DNA of 64,000 bases from Acetivibrio alkalicellulosi (GCA_008125075.1 VLTH01000001.1:842671-906670), one strand, 5' to 3'; shown: positions 34,496 through 44,672, numbered from the stretch's first letter. The notes: a model not told the origin generated them from the letters alone. Made by a program: numbers and translations.

Positions 34496-35047
34496 ATGCT
34501 CATAGGCTATGCAAGAGTTTCAACTCAGGATCAGAATGTTGACTTGCAGAAAGATAAACTTACTAAAGCTGGTTGTGAGAAAATATTTTATGATGTTGCT
34601 AGTGGAGCAAAACCAGAACGCACAGGCTTAAAGGATGCAATTGAATATATGCGTGAAGGAGACATTCTTGTCGTTTGGAAATTAGACAGGCTAGGGCGTT
34701 CGTTGAAACATTTAATAGAGGTTGTTTCAGAACTTGAAAAAGGTAAAATAGGCTTTAAAAGCTTGCGAGAAAACATAGATACAACATCATCAGGTGGAAG
34801 ACTTATTTTTCATGTATTTGGTGCATTGGCTGAATTTGAAAGAGAAATTATAAGAGAACGGACAAATGCCGGTTTATCGGCAGCGCGATCCAGAGGAAAA
34901 AAAGGTGGTAGACCTAAGTCTATGGATTCTAAAAAAATAACTATGGCAAAAGCTTTATTCTATGATAAAAAAAATTCAATTAAAGATATATGTGAAACCT
35001 TAAAGGTTTCAAAACCTACATTATATAGATATTTAAATTCATTTTAG
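34496..35047 (+). CDS. tnpR: Tn3-family serine resolvase
   Basis: A 183-residue serine recombinase. IGYARVSTQDQNVDLQ holds the catalytic Ser (Ser9); VVWKLDRLGRSLKHL, FEREIIRERTNAGL and a C-terminal HTH (DICETLKVSKPTLYRYL) complete the family. It should resolve cointegrates at the res site upstream. ATG 34496 is used; a TTG at 34490 has poor spacing to GGGTG. tnpA follows after 36 bp. Confidence 0.93.
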   Translation: MLIGYARVSTQDQNVDLQKDKLTKAGCEKIFYDVASGAKPERTGLKDAIEYMREGDILVVWKLDRLGRSLKHLIEVVSELEKGKIGFKSLRENIDTTSSGGRLIFHVFGALAEFEREIIRERTNAGLSAARSRGKKGGRPKSMDSKKITMAKALFYDKKNSIKDICETLKVSKPTLYRYLNSF

Positions 35048-35083
35048 GTTAAAAAACAAAATGAGAAAGAAAAGGAAGTTTCA

Positions 35084-38000
35084 ATGGGAGTTAGATTAGC
35101 AATTTTGTCAGAAGAAGAAAAATTTGCGCTATATGGTATTCCTGACTTTGATGAATTACAACAGCATGAATATCTTGCTTTAACAAAAGATGAACAAAAA
35201 TTAGTATTTTCACGCTCTAATTTGTCTTCTCAATTTTATTGTGCTTTACAAATTGGATATTTTAAAGCCAAACAAATGTTTTTTCATTTTGATTGGAATG
35301 AAATTTCACAAGAAGATATTGATTTTTTGATGAAGTAACATTTTTCAGCTCAACAATTTTCCCTTGAACCTATTACAAAACATGAGTATTATGATCAAAT
35401 CAAGCTGATTTCAGCTCTTTATGGTTATAAGCTGTGGTCAAAAAGCTTTACTGAGCAGTTGTATAACTATGTAGTCAAAGCATCCAAGCGAGATATCAGT
35501 ACAGGATTTATTCTGACAGAATTGTTACAGTTTCTTCGTAACGAAAAAATTGTTCGTCCTGGTTATACTGTTTTGCAAGACATTATTAGTAAAGCAATTA
35601 ATTCGGAAAGTGAACGCTTAGGTAATATTATAACAAATTCATTGGATGATGAATCAAAAAAAGCAATTGATCAGCTCCTTGTTCGGGATGATGTATTGTC
35701 CTATCTCTCGATTATTAAGCAAGATTCCAAAGACTTTGGATATAGAGTAATGAAGATTGAACGGCATAAATTAGAGACAATTAAACCCCTATATATTTTA
35801 GTGAAAAAACTGATGCCGAAATTTGATATTTCAAGGTATAATTTGCTTTATTATGCTGACTTAATCAACTATTATACTGTCTATGATTTGCGACGATTCA
35901 AAACTAACCGCTCTTATCTGTATTTGCTTTGTTATATTTGGCAACGTTACCTTCAGCTGACGGACAATCTAATAAATGCTTTTGGATACCACTTAAAACA
36001 ATTTGACGAAGAAACCAGGGAAACTGCTGAAGAAGGTTTTACAAAACATGCACGACATCAACAGGGACAATCAGCAACGATTGGCAAGTTACTCCAACTG
36101 TACGTTGATAAAAATGTTAGTGACAGCACTACTTTTGGTGAGATTAGGCAAAAGCATGTATTTTCATTGATGCCGGAAGATGCTTTAAGGAATACAGCCA
36201 ATCAAATGATACAAAAGCCAATAACTGAACTCTCCTTAAAATGGAAAGCTGTTGACACTATAGGGCATAAATTCAAAAAGCATTTATGGGCTATATTTAT
36301 GACTTTTGACTTTGCCACATCTAGCTCTAATAGTCTTTGGTTAACAGCAATTGAGCAGCTTAAACAGGATTTATTAAAACAAAAAAGTCTTAAAAATGCT
36401 ATTAATGTTGAGTATTATATTGCAACTATTCCAAAGAAGTTAAAACAGCATCTGACATTTACTAATTCAGAAGGCAACATTACCGGATTACAATCTAACC
36501 GTTATGAATATTGGTTATATAGACAAATTATGAAGCGTTTAGAATCTGGTGAGCTATATATAGACGACAGTATTAATCACCGTTATTTTGAGCACGAATT
36601 AGTTCCCATGATTGATGATGAAGCAATACTCCAACAGTTTAACTTACCATGTCTACTCAAACCAATTACTGAACAAATCGAAGAATTATATACTGAGCTT
36701 AAAACTCACTGGATATTATTTGATGAAATGTTAAAAAGGAAAGATTCAGAACATATTCAATATGATGTTCAAAATAAGACCATTTCCTTTCACAAGCCTA
36801 AAATAGAGCAAAAAGAGGAAGATTTACAGGATAGCTTTTATCAAAAATTATCAATGGTTGATAATATAGATGTTCTCAGGTTTGTTAATGAAAAATGTGC
36901 TTTTTTATCAGCATTTAGTCCTTTACAATCTAATTATGTAAAACAAAAAGCTGATGAAGATGTACTTCTTGCTGTTATTATTTCTCAAGCTATGAATCAC
37001 GGAAGATTAAAGCTATCAAAGATAAGTGATATACCTTACTACAGTTTAAATTATGCTTACCAGCAGTATTTTCGCAAAAATACGCTTCAGGAGGCAAATG
37101 ATATAATAAGCAATGCCATTTCAAAATTACCTATTTATAATAATTATTCTTTTGATTTATCAAATCTTTATGGAAGTGTAGATGGTCAAAAGTATGGTGT
37201 AGATCATCCAACAACCAAAGCACGTTATTCTAAAAAGTACTTTGGAAAAGGAAAGGGTGTGGTTGCATATACTTTGCTTGTTAATCACATTCCATTACAG
37301 GGGGAACTTATAGGAGCACACGAGCATGAGAGCTATTATGTCTTTGATGTTTTTTATAATAATACAACTGATATTGTACCAAACGCAATTACAGGCGATA
37401 TGCATAGTATCAATAAAGCCAATTTCATTATTTTGCACTGGTTTAAAACCGATTTCAGACCACGGTTTACTGATTTAGAAACACAGTTAAAGCATCTTTA
37501 TTGTGGAGATGAAGTTTCTAACTATCAAGACTTCTGGATAAAACCTGTTTGTCAGATTGACCGTAATTTAATAATTGAAGAATGGCCTAAAATAAAGCAA
37601 ATTATTTTGACTCTTGCAAATAAAGAAACTACTCAAAGTAAAATTATCAAAAAGCTTTGCACCTATAAGCAAAACCGGATATTAAAGGCTATATTTGAGT
37701 TTGATAAATTGAAACGAAGCACCTATACTTTAAAATATTTAAGTGACTATAAATTACAGCAAAATGTGCATCGCTCTCAGAACCGTATTGAATCATACCA
37801 TCAACTACGTGCAGCCATCTCACAGGTAAATGGGAGGAAACAGTTATCTGGTAAGACTGATTTAGAAGTAGAAATTGCTAATCAATGCGGTCGATTAGTT
37901 GCAAATGCTATTATTTATTACAACTCTGTAATATTATCAATATTACTTGAAAAGTATCAGAAAAATGGTAATCAAGAAGCTCTAGAAAAACTACTTAAAA

Positions 38001-38116
38001 TTTCTCCTGTAGCTTGGCAACATATACATTTGTCGGGGCAGTATACCTTTAGTAGTAATAAAAAAACTATTAACTTAGATGAACTACTTTGTGCATTTGA
38101 ATTAGGGCTATACTAA
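35084..38116 (+). pseudogene. tnpA: Tn3-family transposase TnpA with an in-frame stop
   Basis: The frame encodes ~1010 residues, full length for Tn3 TnpA. ILSEEEKFALYGIPDFDELQ starts it and it ends WQHIHLSGQYTFSSNKKTIN. The DDE region is intact (LYGSVDGQKYGVDHPTTKAR; HEHESYYVFDVFYNNTTDIV; RSQNRIESYHQLR). A single TAA at 35336-35338 interrupts it after DIDFLMK; the frame is the same on both sides. The 885-residue downstream part could start at TTG 35459. Either inactive or needing readthrough. Confidence 0.88.
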
Positions 38117-38342
38117 TAATAATAAAAAGATAAGATATAATAATTTGTATGTTTGTTTTTCATATTTACCATTTACAGGTGAATCTGATGCAGTTGCAAG
38201 TATATAGATTAAAAAGTGAAAAGTAAAGCTATTTGCGATATTTATAAGAGGAAACAGAATTCCGTAAGGTAGCCATGTTGATAGTAGATAATATTTGGAA
38301 ATAGTTTATTATAAAAAGCAATTTAAAAAGGAGGTAAATTTT

Positions 38343-38600
38343 ATGAATTGGGAAAATGTAAGAAAAACTTATCCACAGCAGTGGGTACTGATAGAAGTCA
38401 TAAATGCTAAGACAGAAGGAGATAAAAGGATTGTTGAAAACATGGATGTCATTGCTAGTTTTGCAGATGATGGTGATGGTGCTTTCCAAAAATATATTGA
38501 ACTGCACAAGGTTCATAAGGAAAGAGAGTACTATATTTATCATACTTCAAACGATATCTTAAATCTAGGCATTAAAAAGTGGCTGGGGGTGCGGCTATAA
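38343..38600 (+). CDS. Small acidic protein coupled to the retropepsin-like gene
   Basis: An 85-residue protein, MNWENVRKTYPQQWVLIEVI onward. AAGGAGG lies 8 bases before ATG 38343. Its stop TAA shares a base with the protease start (TAATG at 38598-38602), so translation is coupled. No named domain is recognised. The pairing suggests a partner of the protease. In the left-end protease copy only the last ~20 bp of this gene remain. Confidence 0.7.
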   Translation: MNWENVRKTYPQQWVLIEVINAKTEGDKRIVENMDVIASFADDGDGAFQKYIELHKVHKEREYYIYHTSNDILNLGIKKWLGVRL

Positions 38601-38911
38601 TGATAAATATTAGTTTAAAAGATGGATTGATATATGTAGATGCTACCCTGATTCATGGAATCAGTAGTATTAAAATCAAAAATACTTTAGTTGATACTGG
38701 ATCATCCGCTACAGTAATTTCAAGAGATATTGCTCATAGTTTAGGAATTGGAGGCTCAGAGTCTGTTGTTGAAAAGAAAATAGATTACCCACCGTCTCGG
38801 AAACCAACGTTCGTTTTTCTAAACTTACCATATTTAAACATTTTCAGAAAATGCGTAGCTTTGGGCTTACAACCCCAAGTTATTTTTCAAAATCTCTTTG
38901 TATTTTATTGA
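38600..38911 (+). pseudogene. 3'-deleted copy of the retropepsin-like protease gene
   Basis: The first ~60 codons match the gene at 27586-27933 with two or three changes (IKIKNTLVDTGSSATV). After VVEKKID the sequence jumps to TACCCACCGTCTCGG, the downstream flank of the other copy, which deletes ~178 bp including the GLD region. The frame then reads through the transposon end to a stop at 38909-38911. It keeps the DTG motif but not the rest of the fold. Confidence 0.85.
38785..38876 (-). repeat. Right terminal inverted repeat of the composite
   Basis: Reverse complement of 27478-27569; it ends in CCCC at 38873-38876, followed by the target duplicate AAGTT. Confidence 0.85.
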
Positions 38912-38984
38912 ATAATAAATCTTTAATAAACCATAATATAACTGTAATACACTTAAAAACTAATTCCTTAAAGGAGTGAAGTGC

Positions 38985-40727
38985 TTGGTAGATTTTATAA
39001 AAACTGTTAAAGATTTTTTTGCTTTCAAAGAACCTAAAGAAATAGAACAATTTGTTTTAAAAGAAGATGAAAATGAAAAGCCTAAACCAGAGGAAAAAAG
39101 TGATAAAAAACAGAAACCAAAGCAAAAAGAAAGCTTTATAAGTAAACTTACTAGTAATAATCATCAAAAAGAAAAAGAAAAAGAAGATAAAGCAGAGGAC
39201 GAAAAGTCTGTAGGAATAAGTAAAGATATTAATGAAAACTTAGAACATATTAAAAAAGTGTATAATATACCTGATAATGGCGATCTTGTAATAAGAGAGT
39301 TTGAAATAGTTGCAAAAGACAAATCTCTTAATGCCTTTATTATTTTGTTTGATGGAATGTCTGATTCTACAATAATAAATTCAAGTATATTGCAGCCTCT
39401 AATGCTTCTATCAAATGTTGAAGTTAAAGGAAAGGAAAATGATCTGGCACTATATATAAGAAATCATTTAATTCCTCATAATCAGGTTAAAATGGTGGAA
39501 AAAATTAGTGATATTATAGATGAAGTAAACTTTGGAGGAAGCGGTCTATTCATAGATGGAATAGATAAGGCCTATGCATGTGACACAAAAGGGTGGTTGC
39601 AAAGGTCTGTAGATAGGCCAAACACTGAAATTGTAATTAGAGGTCCACAAGAGGCTTTTACAGAAGGAATGAGAGTAAATACATCACTTATTAGGAAGAC
39701 TTTAAAAGATAAAAATTTGATAGTTGAAAATTTTAAAATCGGTAAAAGAAGCCAAACACCTTGCTCACTTTTATATTTAAAGGACATAGCAAACGAGTCT
39801 TTAGTAGATGAGGCAAGAAGAAGACTTGAAAACATAAATGTAGATTTTATATTTGACTCTGGAGAATTAGAACAGTTTTTAGAGGACAGTACCTTTTTAC
39901 CTGCACCTCAAATTTTAGCAACAGAAAGACCTGATAGGACATCTAATTTGATCACTCAGGGAAAATTGGCTGTTTTGATGCATGGAAGCCCCTTTGCCCT
40001 TATCATGCCAATAACAAATAGTGATTTACTTCATTCTCCTGAAGATGCTTATGTGCGATTTCCATTTTCAAATTTATTCAGGGTAGTAAGGATTATAGCA
40101 GTATTATTATCACTACTATTACCAGGATTTTATATTGCAATAACAAATTACCATCACGAAATGATACCAACGGATTTGTTAATTGCCATTGAAGCAGCCA
40201 GAGAAGCAGTTCCCTTTCCATCTGTTATGGAAATACTTATGATGGAGTTTGCCTTTGAGCTTATTCGAGAAGCAGGTGTCAGGATTCCAGGGCCAATTGG
40301 ACCTACCCTTGGCATTATAGGAGCTTTAATTTTAGGACAGGCAGCAGTTGCAGCAAATATTGTTAGTCCTATTCTTATAATTGTAGTAGCAGTTACTGGT
40401 ATAGGCTCCTTTGCTGTACCAAACTTTGCACTTGCCTTTTCATTTAGGATACTACGGTTTGTTTATATTATTTTAGCAGCACTAGCAGGTTTTTTGGGAA
40501 TTACTTTAGGCATTTTTGTCCATGGAATAATGCTGGTTAGTGCTAAGTCATTTGGTGTTCCTTTTATGGCTCCATTTGGACCTAGAACAAGTGACGGTAT
40601 TGCAGATCAGTTTTTAAGAAGTCCTATATGGAATCAAGAAAAAAGACCTGATTATCTAAATGTAAAAAATCAAAAAAAGCAGCCAGAAATTTCACGGAAA
40701 TGGACTCAAAAAGAAAAGAAGAAGTGA
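38985..40727 (+). CDS. GerA family spore germination receptor subunit A
   Basis: A ~580-residue GerA protein (PF03323). A Lys/Glu-rich hydrophilic N-terminus (to ~90) is followed by the conserved domain (SGLFIDGIDKAYACDTKGW; RTSNLITQGKLAVLMHGSPF) and five helices toward the C-terminus (PFSNLFRVVRIIAVLLSLLL, REAGVRIPGPIGPTLGIIGA). It sits in the spore inner membrane and senses germinants with GerB and GerC. TTG 38985 is favoured, 8 bases after AAAGGAG; a GTG at 38976 overlaps that site. First gene of the operon. Confidence 0.93.
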   Translation: MVDFIKTVKDFFAFKEPKEIEQFVLKEDENEKPKPEEKSDKKQKPKQKESFISKLTSNNHQKEKEKEDKAEDEKSVGISKDINENLEHIKKVYNIPDNGDLVIREFEIVAKDKSLNAFIILFDGMSDSTIINSSILQPLMLLSNVEVKGKENDLALYIRNHLIPHNQVKMVEKISDIIDEVNFGGSGLFIDGIDKAYACDTKGWLQRSVDRPNTEIVIRGPQEAFTEGMRVNTSLIRKTLKDKNLIVENFKIGKRSQTPCSLLYLKDIANESLVDEARRRLENINVDFIFDSGELEQFLEDSTFLPAPQILATERPDRTSNLITQGKLAVLMHGSPFALIMPITNSDLLHSPEDAYVRFPFSNLFRVVRIIAVLLSLLLPGFYIAITNYHHEMIPTDLLIAIEAAREAVPFPSVMEILMMEFAFELIREAGVRIPGPIGPTLGIIGALILGQAAVAANIVSPILIIVVAVTGIGSFAVPNFALAFSFRILRFVYIILAALAGFLGITLGIFVHGIMLVSAKSFGVPFMAPFGPRTSDGIADQFLRSPIWNQEKRPDYLNVKNQKKQPEISRKWTQKEKKK

Positions 40728-40746
40728 AAGAGCAGGGAGGATTAGG

Positions 40747-41844
40747 ATGGAAAATAAAATTATATTTGGAAGAGCCGAGGCAATATCGGTTTTAATTATT
40801 ATAATGACAACCCAGTTGTTTATAAGTTTTCCCCGTTTAATGGCTGAAAGTGGAGGTAACGCAGGATGGCTTCTTACTATATATGTAACATTACTTTCAC
40901 TTTTTTTCTTTATGATTATTTCTAAATTGTATAAACCCTTTGAGGGAAAGGATATACTTGACATTGGGGAATATGTGGCAGGAAATACTGGTAGGATTTT
41001 AGTAGGTGTAATAATATTAATAACATATGTTTTTATCATTTCAATTGTATTAAGAGAGTTTAGCGATGGCTTAAAAATTCTAGCCTTTGAAAAATCTCCT
41101 GTAAGCTTTATTATGATTTTTTTTCTAATTGGTATGATTTTAGCAGCATATTATGGACTTGAACCACTAACAAGATATTCTGCAATTATCGTTCCTATTA
41201 TTGCAGCAGCTTTTTTGTTTATTATAATTGGAGTGGTGCCCAACTTTGATACCAATAATATCATTCCTATATTAGGCAAAGGCCCATCGGAATTATTTTT
41301 GAAGGGAGCAACAAAAATCTCTGTTTATTCAGGCCTCAGCATATTGTTTTTAATACCACCTTTTTTGGGCAATTACAATAACTTTAAAAAAACAGGATAT
41401 TACAGCATAATTCTATCTTCTATTTTCCTAACTGGAGGATCTTTAGTATATTCTTTAGCTATTCCTTACCCTGCCACAACAGAATTTGTTTTACCTATTT
41501 ATACACTTGCCAGATTTATTGATCTTGGAAGGTTTTTTAAAAGAATTGAATCTGTTTTTTTACTTGCATGGGCTACATCTGCATATATTTATCTTAGCAT
41601 TGTACTGTTTTTTATTGTATATGTTTATAAAAAAGCATTTAAGTTAAAATATCATAGCCCCCTTATAATGCCTTTTTCCATATTGATTTTTACTTTTGCT
41701 CTTTTACCTGAAAGTATGATGGCAGCACTTGAGCTTGAAAGTAATATTTTTAGAGTCTTTGCATGGATAGTTACATTTTGTATGCCACTATTTCTTTTAA
41801 CAATTGCATCAATAATAAAAAAGAAAAAGAGGGTGAAGAAATGA
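40747..41844 (+). CDS. GerB family spore germination permease
   Basis: A 365-residue, ten-helix APC-type permease (spore_permease, PF03845). Typical starts and motifs are IIFGRAEAISVLIIIMTTQL, FPRLMAESGGNAGWLLTIYV and the later FIDLGRFFKRIESVFLLAWA. It is likely the germinant-binding subunit. It follows gerA by 19 bp and overlaps gerC by ATGA. A second GerB-type gene sits three genes on. Confidence 0.93.
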   Translation: MENKIIFGRAEAISVLIIIMTTQLFISFPRLMAESGGNAGWLLTIYVTLLSLFFFMIISKLYKPFEGKDILDIGEYVAGNTGRILVGVIILITYVFIISIVLREFSDGLKILAFEKSPVSFIMIFFLIGMILAAYYGLEPLTRYSAIIVPIIAAAFLFIIIGVVPNFDTNNIIPILGKGPSELFLKGATKISVYSGLSILFLIPPFLGNYNNFKKTGYYSIILSSIFLTGGSLVYSLAIPYPATTEFVLPIYTLARFIDLGRFFKRIESVFLLAWATSAYIYLSIVLFFIVYVYKKAFKLKYHSPLIMPFSILIFTFALLPESMMAALELESNIFRVFAWIVTFCMPLFLLTIASIIKKKKRVKK

Positions 41845-43142
41845 TTATAAAACTTAAACTTTTGTTGGCTATAATTATACCATGTATTATACTTTCAGTG
41901 CTTTCAGGGTGTTTTGATGCAAGAGAAATTGATGATCTTGCCTATCCAATGGCTATAGGTCTTGATAAGGGGGATGACAACTTACTTAAGATTACACTGC
42001 AGCTGGCCGTACCCGTTGCAATTGCAGGAGGTGGAGGTGAAGAAGCACCAGGCGGAGGAGGAGGTACTTCCACAATAGTTACTATTGAAGCTCCTGCAAT
42101 ATACTCAGGTATAAACATGGCAAATACTTTTATAAGTAAACAAATAAATCTATCCCATGCAAAAGTAATTGTTTTTTCTGAAGAGCTTGCAAAAGAAGGA
42201 ATAGGAAAATATATTAGTGCTATTGCAAGGGGAAGAGAATTTAGGCCTAGTATGTTTGTAATGGTTGCAAAGGGAAGTGCTGAAGAATATATAAGAGCAG
42301 TTGAACCTGCACTTGAGGCTAATCCAGCTAAGTATTATGAAATGAAACTTAGAGCATTTGACTACACAGGTTTTACTACCGATGCCACCTTTACTAGGTT
42401 TTACCATAATATAAAAAGTACCGCAGCACAAAGTTATGCAATTTTAGCATCTGTCAGTAAATTTGATTCTTCTAAAGATATTGATAATGATGAGTCCACA
42501 TATTTAGAAAAGGGAAGAGATATTCCTTTTGAGGGAGATTTTAAAGCAGGAAGTATGCCAAAGGTAGGAGATATAAAATCAGAAGTAATGGGTCTTGCTG
42601 TGTTTGATGGAGATAAAATGGTTGGAGAACTAGATGGAGGGAAAACTACATCACATCTTATGGTAATGGGAGGGTTTAATTATGCTTTTATAACTATTCC
42701 TGACCCTATTAAAGAAGGCTTTTATGTGCTTATAAACACAAGTCAGAGAAGAAATCCAGAAGTTGAAGTTTCGATGGTAAATAATTCACCTCACATAAGT
42801 GTAAAGGTTTTATTAGAAGGGGATATTCTCTCCATACAAAGTGGTATTAATTATGAGGATGTAGACAAATTAAAAGTATTAGAAGATGGTGCAGAAGAGT
42901 TTTTTAAAGAGGAAATTTCTCATTATCTTACAAAGATAATAGAAGAGTATGGAGTTGACATTTGTGGATTTGGTAATAATATGAAGCGTAATTTTTTAAC
43001 ATGGAGAGAGTGGGAAAACTTTAACTGGCTTAACAAATTTAAAAATTCTACTTTTGATGTAGAGGTGGACTTAAAGATAAGAAGACCGGGACTTATGATG
43101 AGAACTATGCCAGTACCTGATTCAAAAGGAGATGAGGATTAA
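41841..43142 (+). CDS. GerC family germination lipoprotein
   Basis: A 433-residue Ger(x)C lipoprotein. The signal peptide ends in the lipobox LSGC (IIPCIILSVLSGCFDAREID), and the mature part has the family start (DDLAYPMAIGLDKGDD). A Gly-rich loop GGGGEEAPGGGGG at ~65-77 is unusual. Start ATG 41841 overlaps the gerB stop. An earlier frame to 41763 is rejected because it would put the signal peptide inside the protein. Sits on the outer face of the inner spore membrane. Confidence 0.93.
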   Translation: MIIKLKLLLAIIIPCIILSVLSGCFDAREIDDLAYPMAIGLDKGDDNLLKITLQLAVPVAIAGGGGEEAPGGGGGTSTIVTIEAPAIYSGINMANTFISKQINLSHAKVIVFSEELAKEGIGKYISAIARGREFRPSMFVMVAKGSAEEYIRAVEPALEANPAKYYEMKLRAFDYTGFTTDATFTRFYHNIKSTAAQSYAILASVSKFDSSKDIDNDESTYLEKGRDIPFEGDFKAGSMPKVGDIKSEVMGLAVFDGDKMVGELDGGKTTSHLMVMGGFNYAFITIPDPIKEGFYVLINTSQRRNPEVEVSMVNNSPHISVKVLLEGDILSIQSGINYEDVDKLKVLEDGAEEFFKEEISHYLTKIIEEYGVDICGFGNNMKRNFLTWREWENFNWLNKFKNSTFDVEVDLKIRRPGLMMRTMPVPDSKGDED

Positions 43143-43315
43143 TGACAATTGACAGAATTGTAGTTTTTATTTTGCTTTTATGGGTATTTTTAAAAACTAT
43201 AGGCTATGCTAAGTGGACATGGGATAAAAAAAACAAATTAGGTGGTATAATGATATTTGTTGTTGCACTAGCAGCATTAATACTACCCATATATTCAATG
43301 TATTTTAGAGATTAA
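43142..43315 (+). CDS. Small two-helix germination receptor D-type subunit
   Basis: A 57-residue protein (MTIDRIVVFILLLWVFLKTI onward) with two membrane helices (~5-20 and ~34-53). Its ATG shares a base with the gerC stop (TAATG). Small two-helix D subunits are known in several Bacillus/Clostridium ger operons, where they modulate receptor function. Assigned by size, topology and position. Confidence 0.75.
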   Translation: MTIDRIVVFILLLWVFLKTIGYAKWTWDKKNKLGGIMIFVVALAALILPIYSMYFRD

Positions 43316-43327
43316 GGTGGTTTTTAT

Positions 43328-44437
43328 ATGGACAATAAAATTATTTTTGGAAGATGGGAAGCAACCAGCCTTATGATAACTATGATTTCAACAAAGGCCA
43401 TATTAGATTTCCCAAGACTTATGTTGGAAGATGCAGCTTCGGCAGGATGGCTTCTTTCTTTATATGTATCTATACTTGCCCTCATAGGATTTATTTTAAT
43501 AAACAAACTATACAAAGGATTTTCAGGAAAAGACATTTTAGATATAAGTGAGATTGTAGGATGTGCACCTGTAAAAATACTGGTAGGAACAATATTATTA
43601 GTGTTTTTAATACTTCTTACATCTTTTTCTCTAAGGTTATTTGGTGAACTAATTAAAGCTATGGGTTTTGTCGTAACGCCCATAAGTTTTATTTTTTTAT
43701 TTTTATTTACTGGAATATTATTTGGTGCATATATGGGAATAGAGGCTTTGGTAAGATTTATGTCTATAATTGTTCCTATAACTATTTTAAGTTTTGGCAT
43801 TTTTATATTGGCAATATTACCCAAAACAGATATTAATAATATTTTCCCTTTGCTAGGCATAGGTCCATATGATGTTTTTGTTAAGGGTTCTTTAAGGTTA
43901 TCTTCATATACAGAACTTATATTTTTATTTTTACTGATACCTTTTATTAAAACCCATGAAAATTTTAAGAAAACAGGTTTTTGGGCAATAGGAATATGCT
44001 CAATAGTTTTTATAAGTATAACAATAGCTTTTACAAATCTATACCCATATCCTGCTGCCATTGAAGAGTTTTTTCCAGCATATCAAATGGCAAGGATAAT
44101 TGATTATGGTAGGTTTTTTAAAAGACTTGAATCTGTTTTAATAATTACATGGGCAACAATAGCTTTTATGTATCTTAGTACGGCATTTTATTTTATACTG
44201 TATGTTTTTAAAAAAACCTTTAATCTCAAATATTACAGACCTCTTTTATTTCCTTTTGGCATTCTTATATTTGTTATTAGCCTTCTTCCTGAAAGTCTTT
44301 TACAGACTGTTGAGTTTGAGAAAATGTATTTAAGAAATTGGGGATGGACAGTTGGATTTGCTCTGGTTATTATATTACTTATTATTGCAAACATATTAAA
44401 GTCAAACAAGAAAAAAGCAAAATTATCTAGCTCTTAA
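43328..44437 (+). CDS. Second GerB family germination permease
   Basis: A 369-residue GerB-type permease, related to the one at 40747 (IIFGRWEATSLMITMISTKA; FPRLMLEDAASAGWLLSLYV; IIDYGRFFKRLESVLIITWA). It starts 12 bp after the D-type gene with GGTGG ahead of it. An operon with two B subunits may make receptors of two specificities sharing A and C, as in some Bacillus species. Confidence 0.92.
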   Translation: MDNKIIFGRWEATSLMITMISTKAILDFPRLMLEDAASAGWLLSLYVSILALIGFILINKLYKGFSGKDILDISEIVGCAPVKILVGTILLVFLILLTSFSLRLFGELIKAMGFVVTPISFIFLFLFTGILFGAYMGIEALVRFMSIIVPITILSFGIFILAILPKTDINNIFPLLGIGPYDVFVKGSLRLSSYTELIFLFLLIPFIKTHENFKKTGFWAIGICSIVFISITIAFTNLYPYPAAIEEFFPAYQMARIIDYGRFFKRLESVLIITWATIAFMYLSTAFYFILYVFKKTFNLKYYRPLLFPFGILIFVISLLPESLLQTVEFEKMYLRNWGWTVGFALVIILLIIANILKSNKKKAKLSSS

Positions 44438-44511
44438 AAGGCTTTTAGTTATCTGAGCTTATTATATAAAGTAATTTTAAGACTTTTTAACAAATAAGCC
44501 TTTTACTTTGT

Positions 44512-44618
44512 TCTAAGGCTCGGCTAAAGAATTACTTCCTCTTTTTCGCGTAACGCGTGTGGTAATGAAAGCGTTGGAAGTGAAAGCTTAGAGGAAGTTA
44601 TTTTTAAACGATGCCTAA
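44512..44618. other. Long imperfect stem-loop after the ger operon
   Basis: ATTACTTCCTCT (44531-44542) pairs with AGAGGAAGTTAT (44590-44601) with one mismatch. Inside are CGCG-TAA-CGCG and further short pairs. Possibly a terminator or a palindromic repeat. Confidence 0.45.
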
Positions 44619-44631
44619 GATCTATAACTAA

Positions 44632-44672
44632 AAAAACAGAACCAAAGATTATCATAATCTGGTTCTGTTTTT
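44632..44672. terminator. Strong bidirectional terminator
   Basis: AAAAACAGAACCA pairs with GGTTCTGTTTTT, with an inner AGATTAT/ATAATCT helix. It was probably the original tRNA-Trp terminator before element 2 split the gene. Confidence 0.8.

Larger units (their letters stand above)
27478..38876. mobile_element. 11.4-kb Tn3-family composite unit carrying a SPOCS gene cluster
   Basis: The left end GGGGTTGTAAGCCC (27478) and right end GGGCTTACAACCCC (38876) are in inverted orientation, and the match runs on for about 90 bp. The 5 bases outside are AAGTT on both sides (27473-27477, 38877-38881), the 5-bp target duplication expected of Tn3-family transposition. Inside are a protease gene and tnpA remnant at the left, SPOCS genes, IS remnants, then resolvase, tnpA and a second protease copy. 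An inner related end at 34237 lacks a matching duplication. Confidence 0.8.

Noticed and set aside
34237-38876. Inner segment as an independent complete Tn3 transposon
   Set aside because: It has both ends, resolvase and tnpA, but the flanks (ATTAA and AAGTT) do not match; the outer end at 27478 does have a matching flank.
38600-38911. Second protease copy as a functional gene
   Set aside because: Half of the gene is deleted and the remaining frame runs into transposon end sequence.
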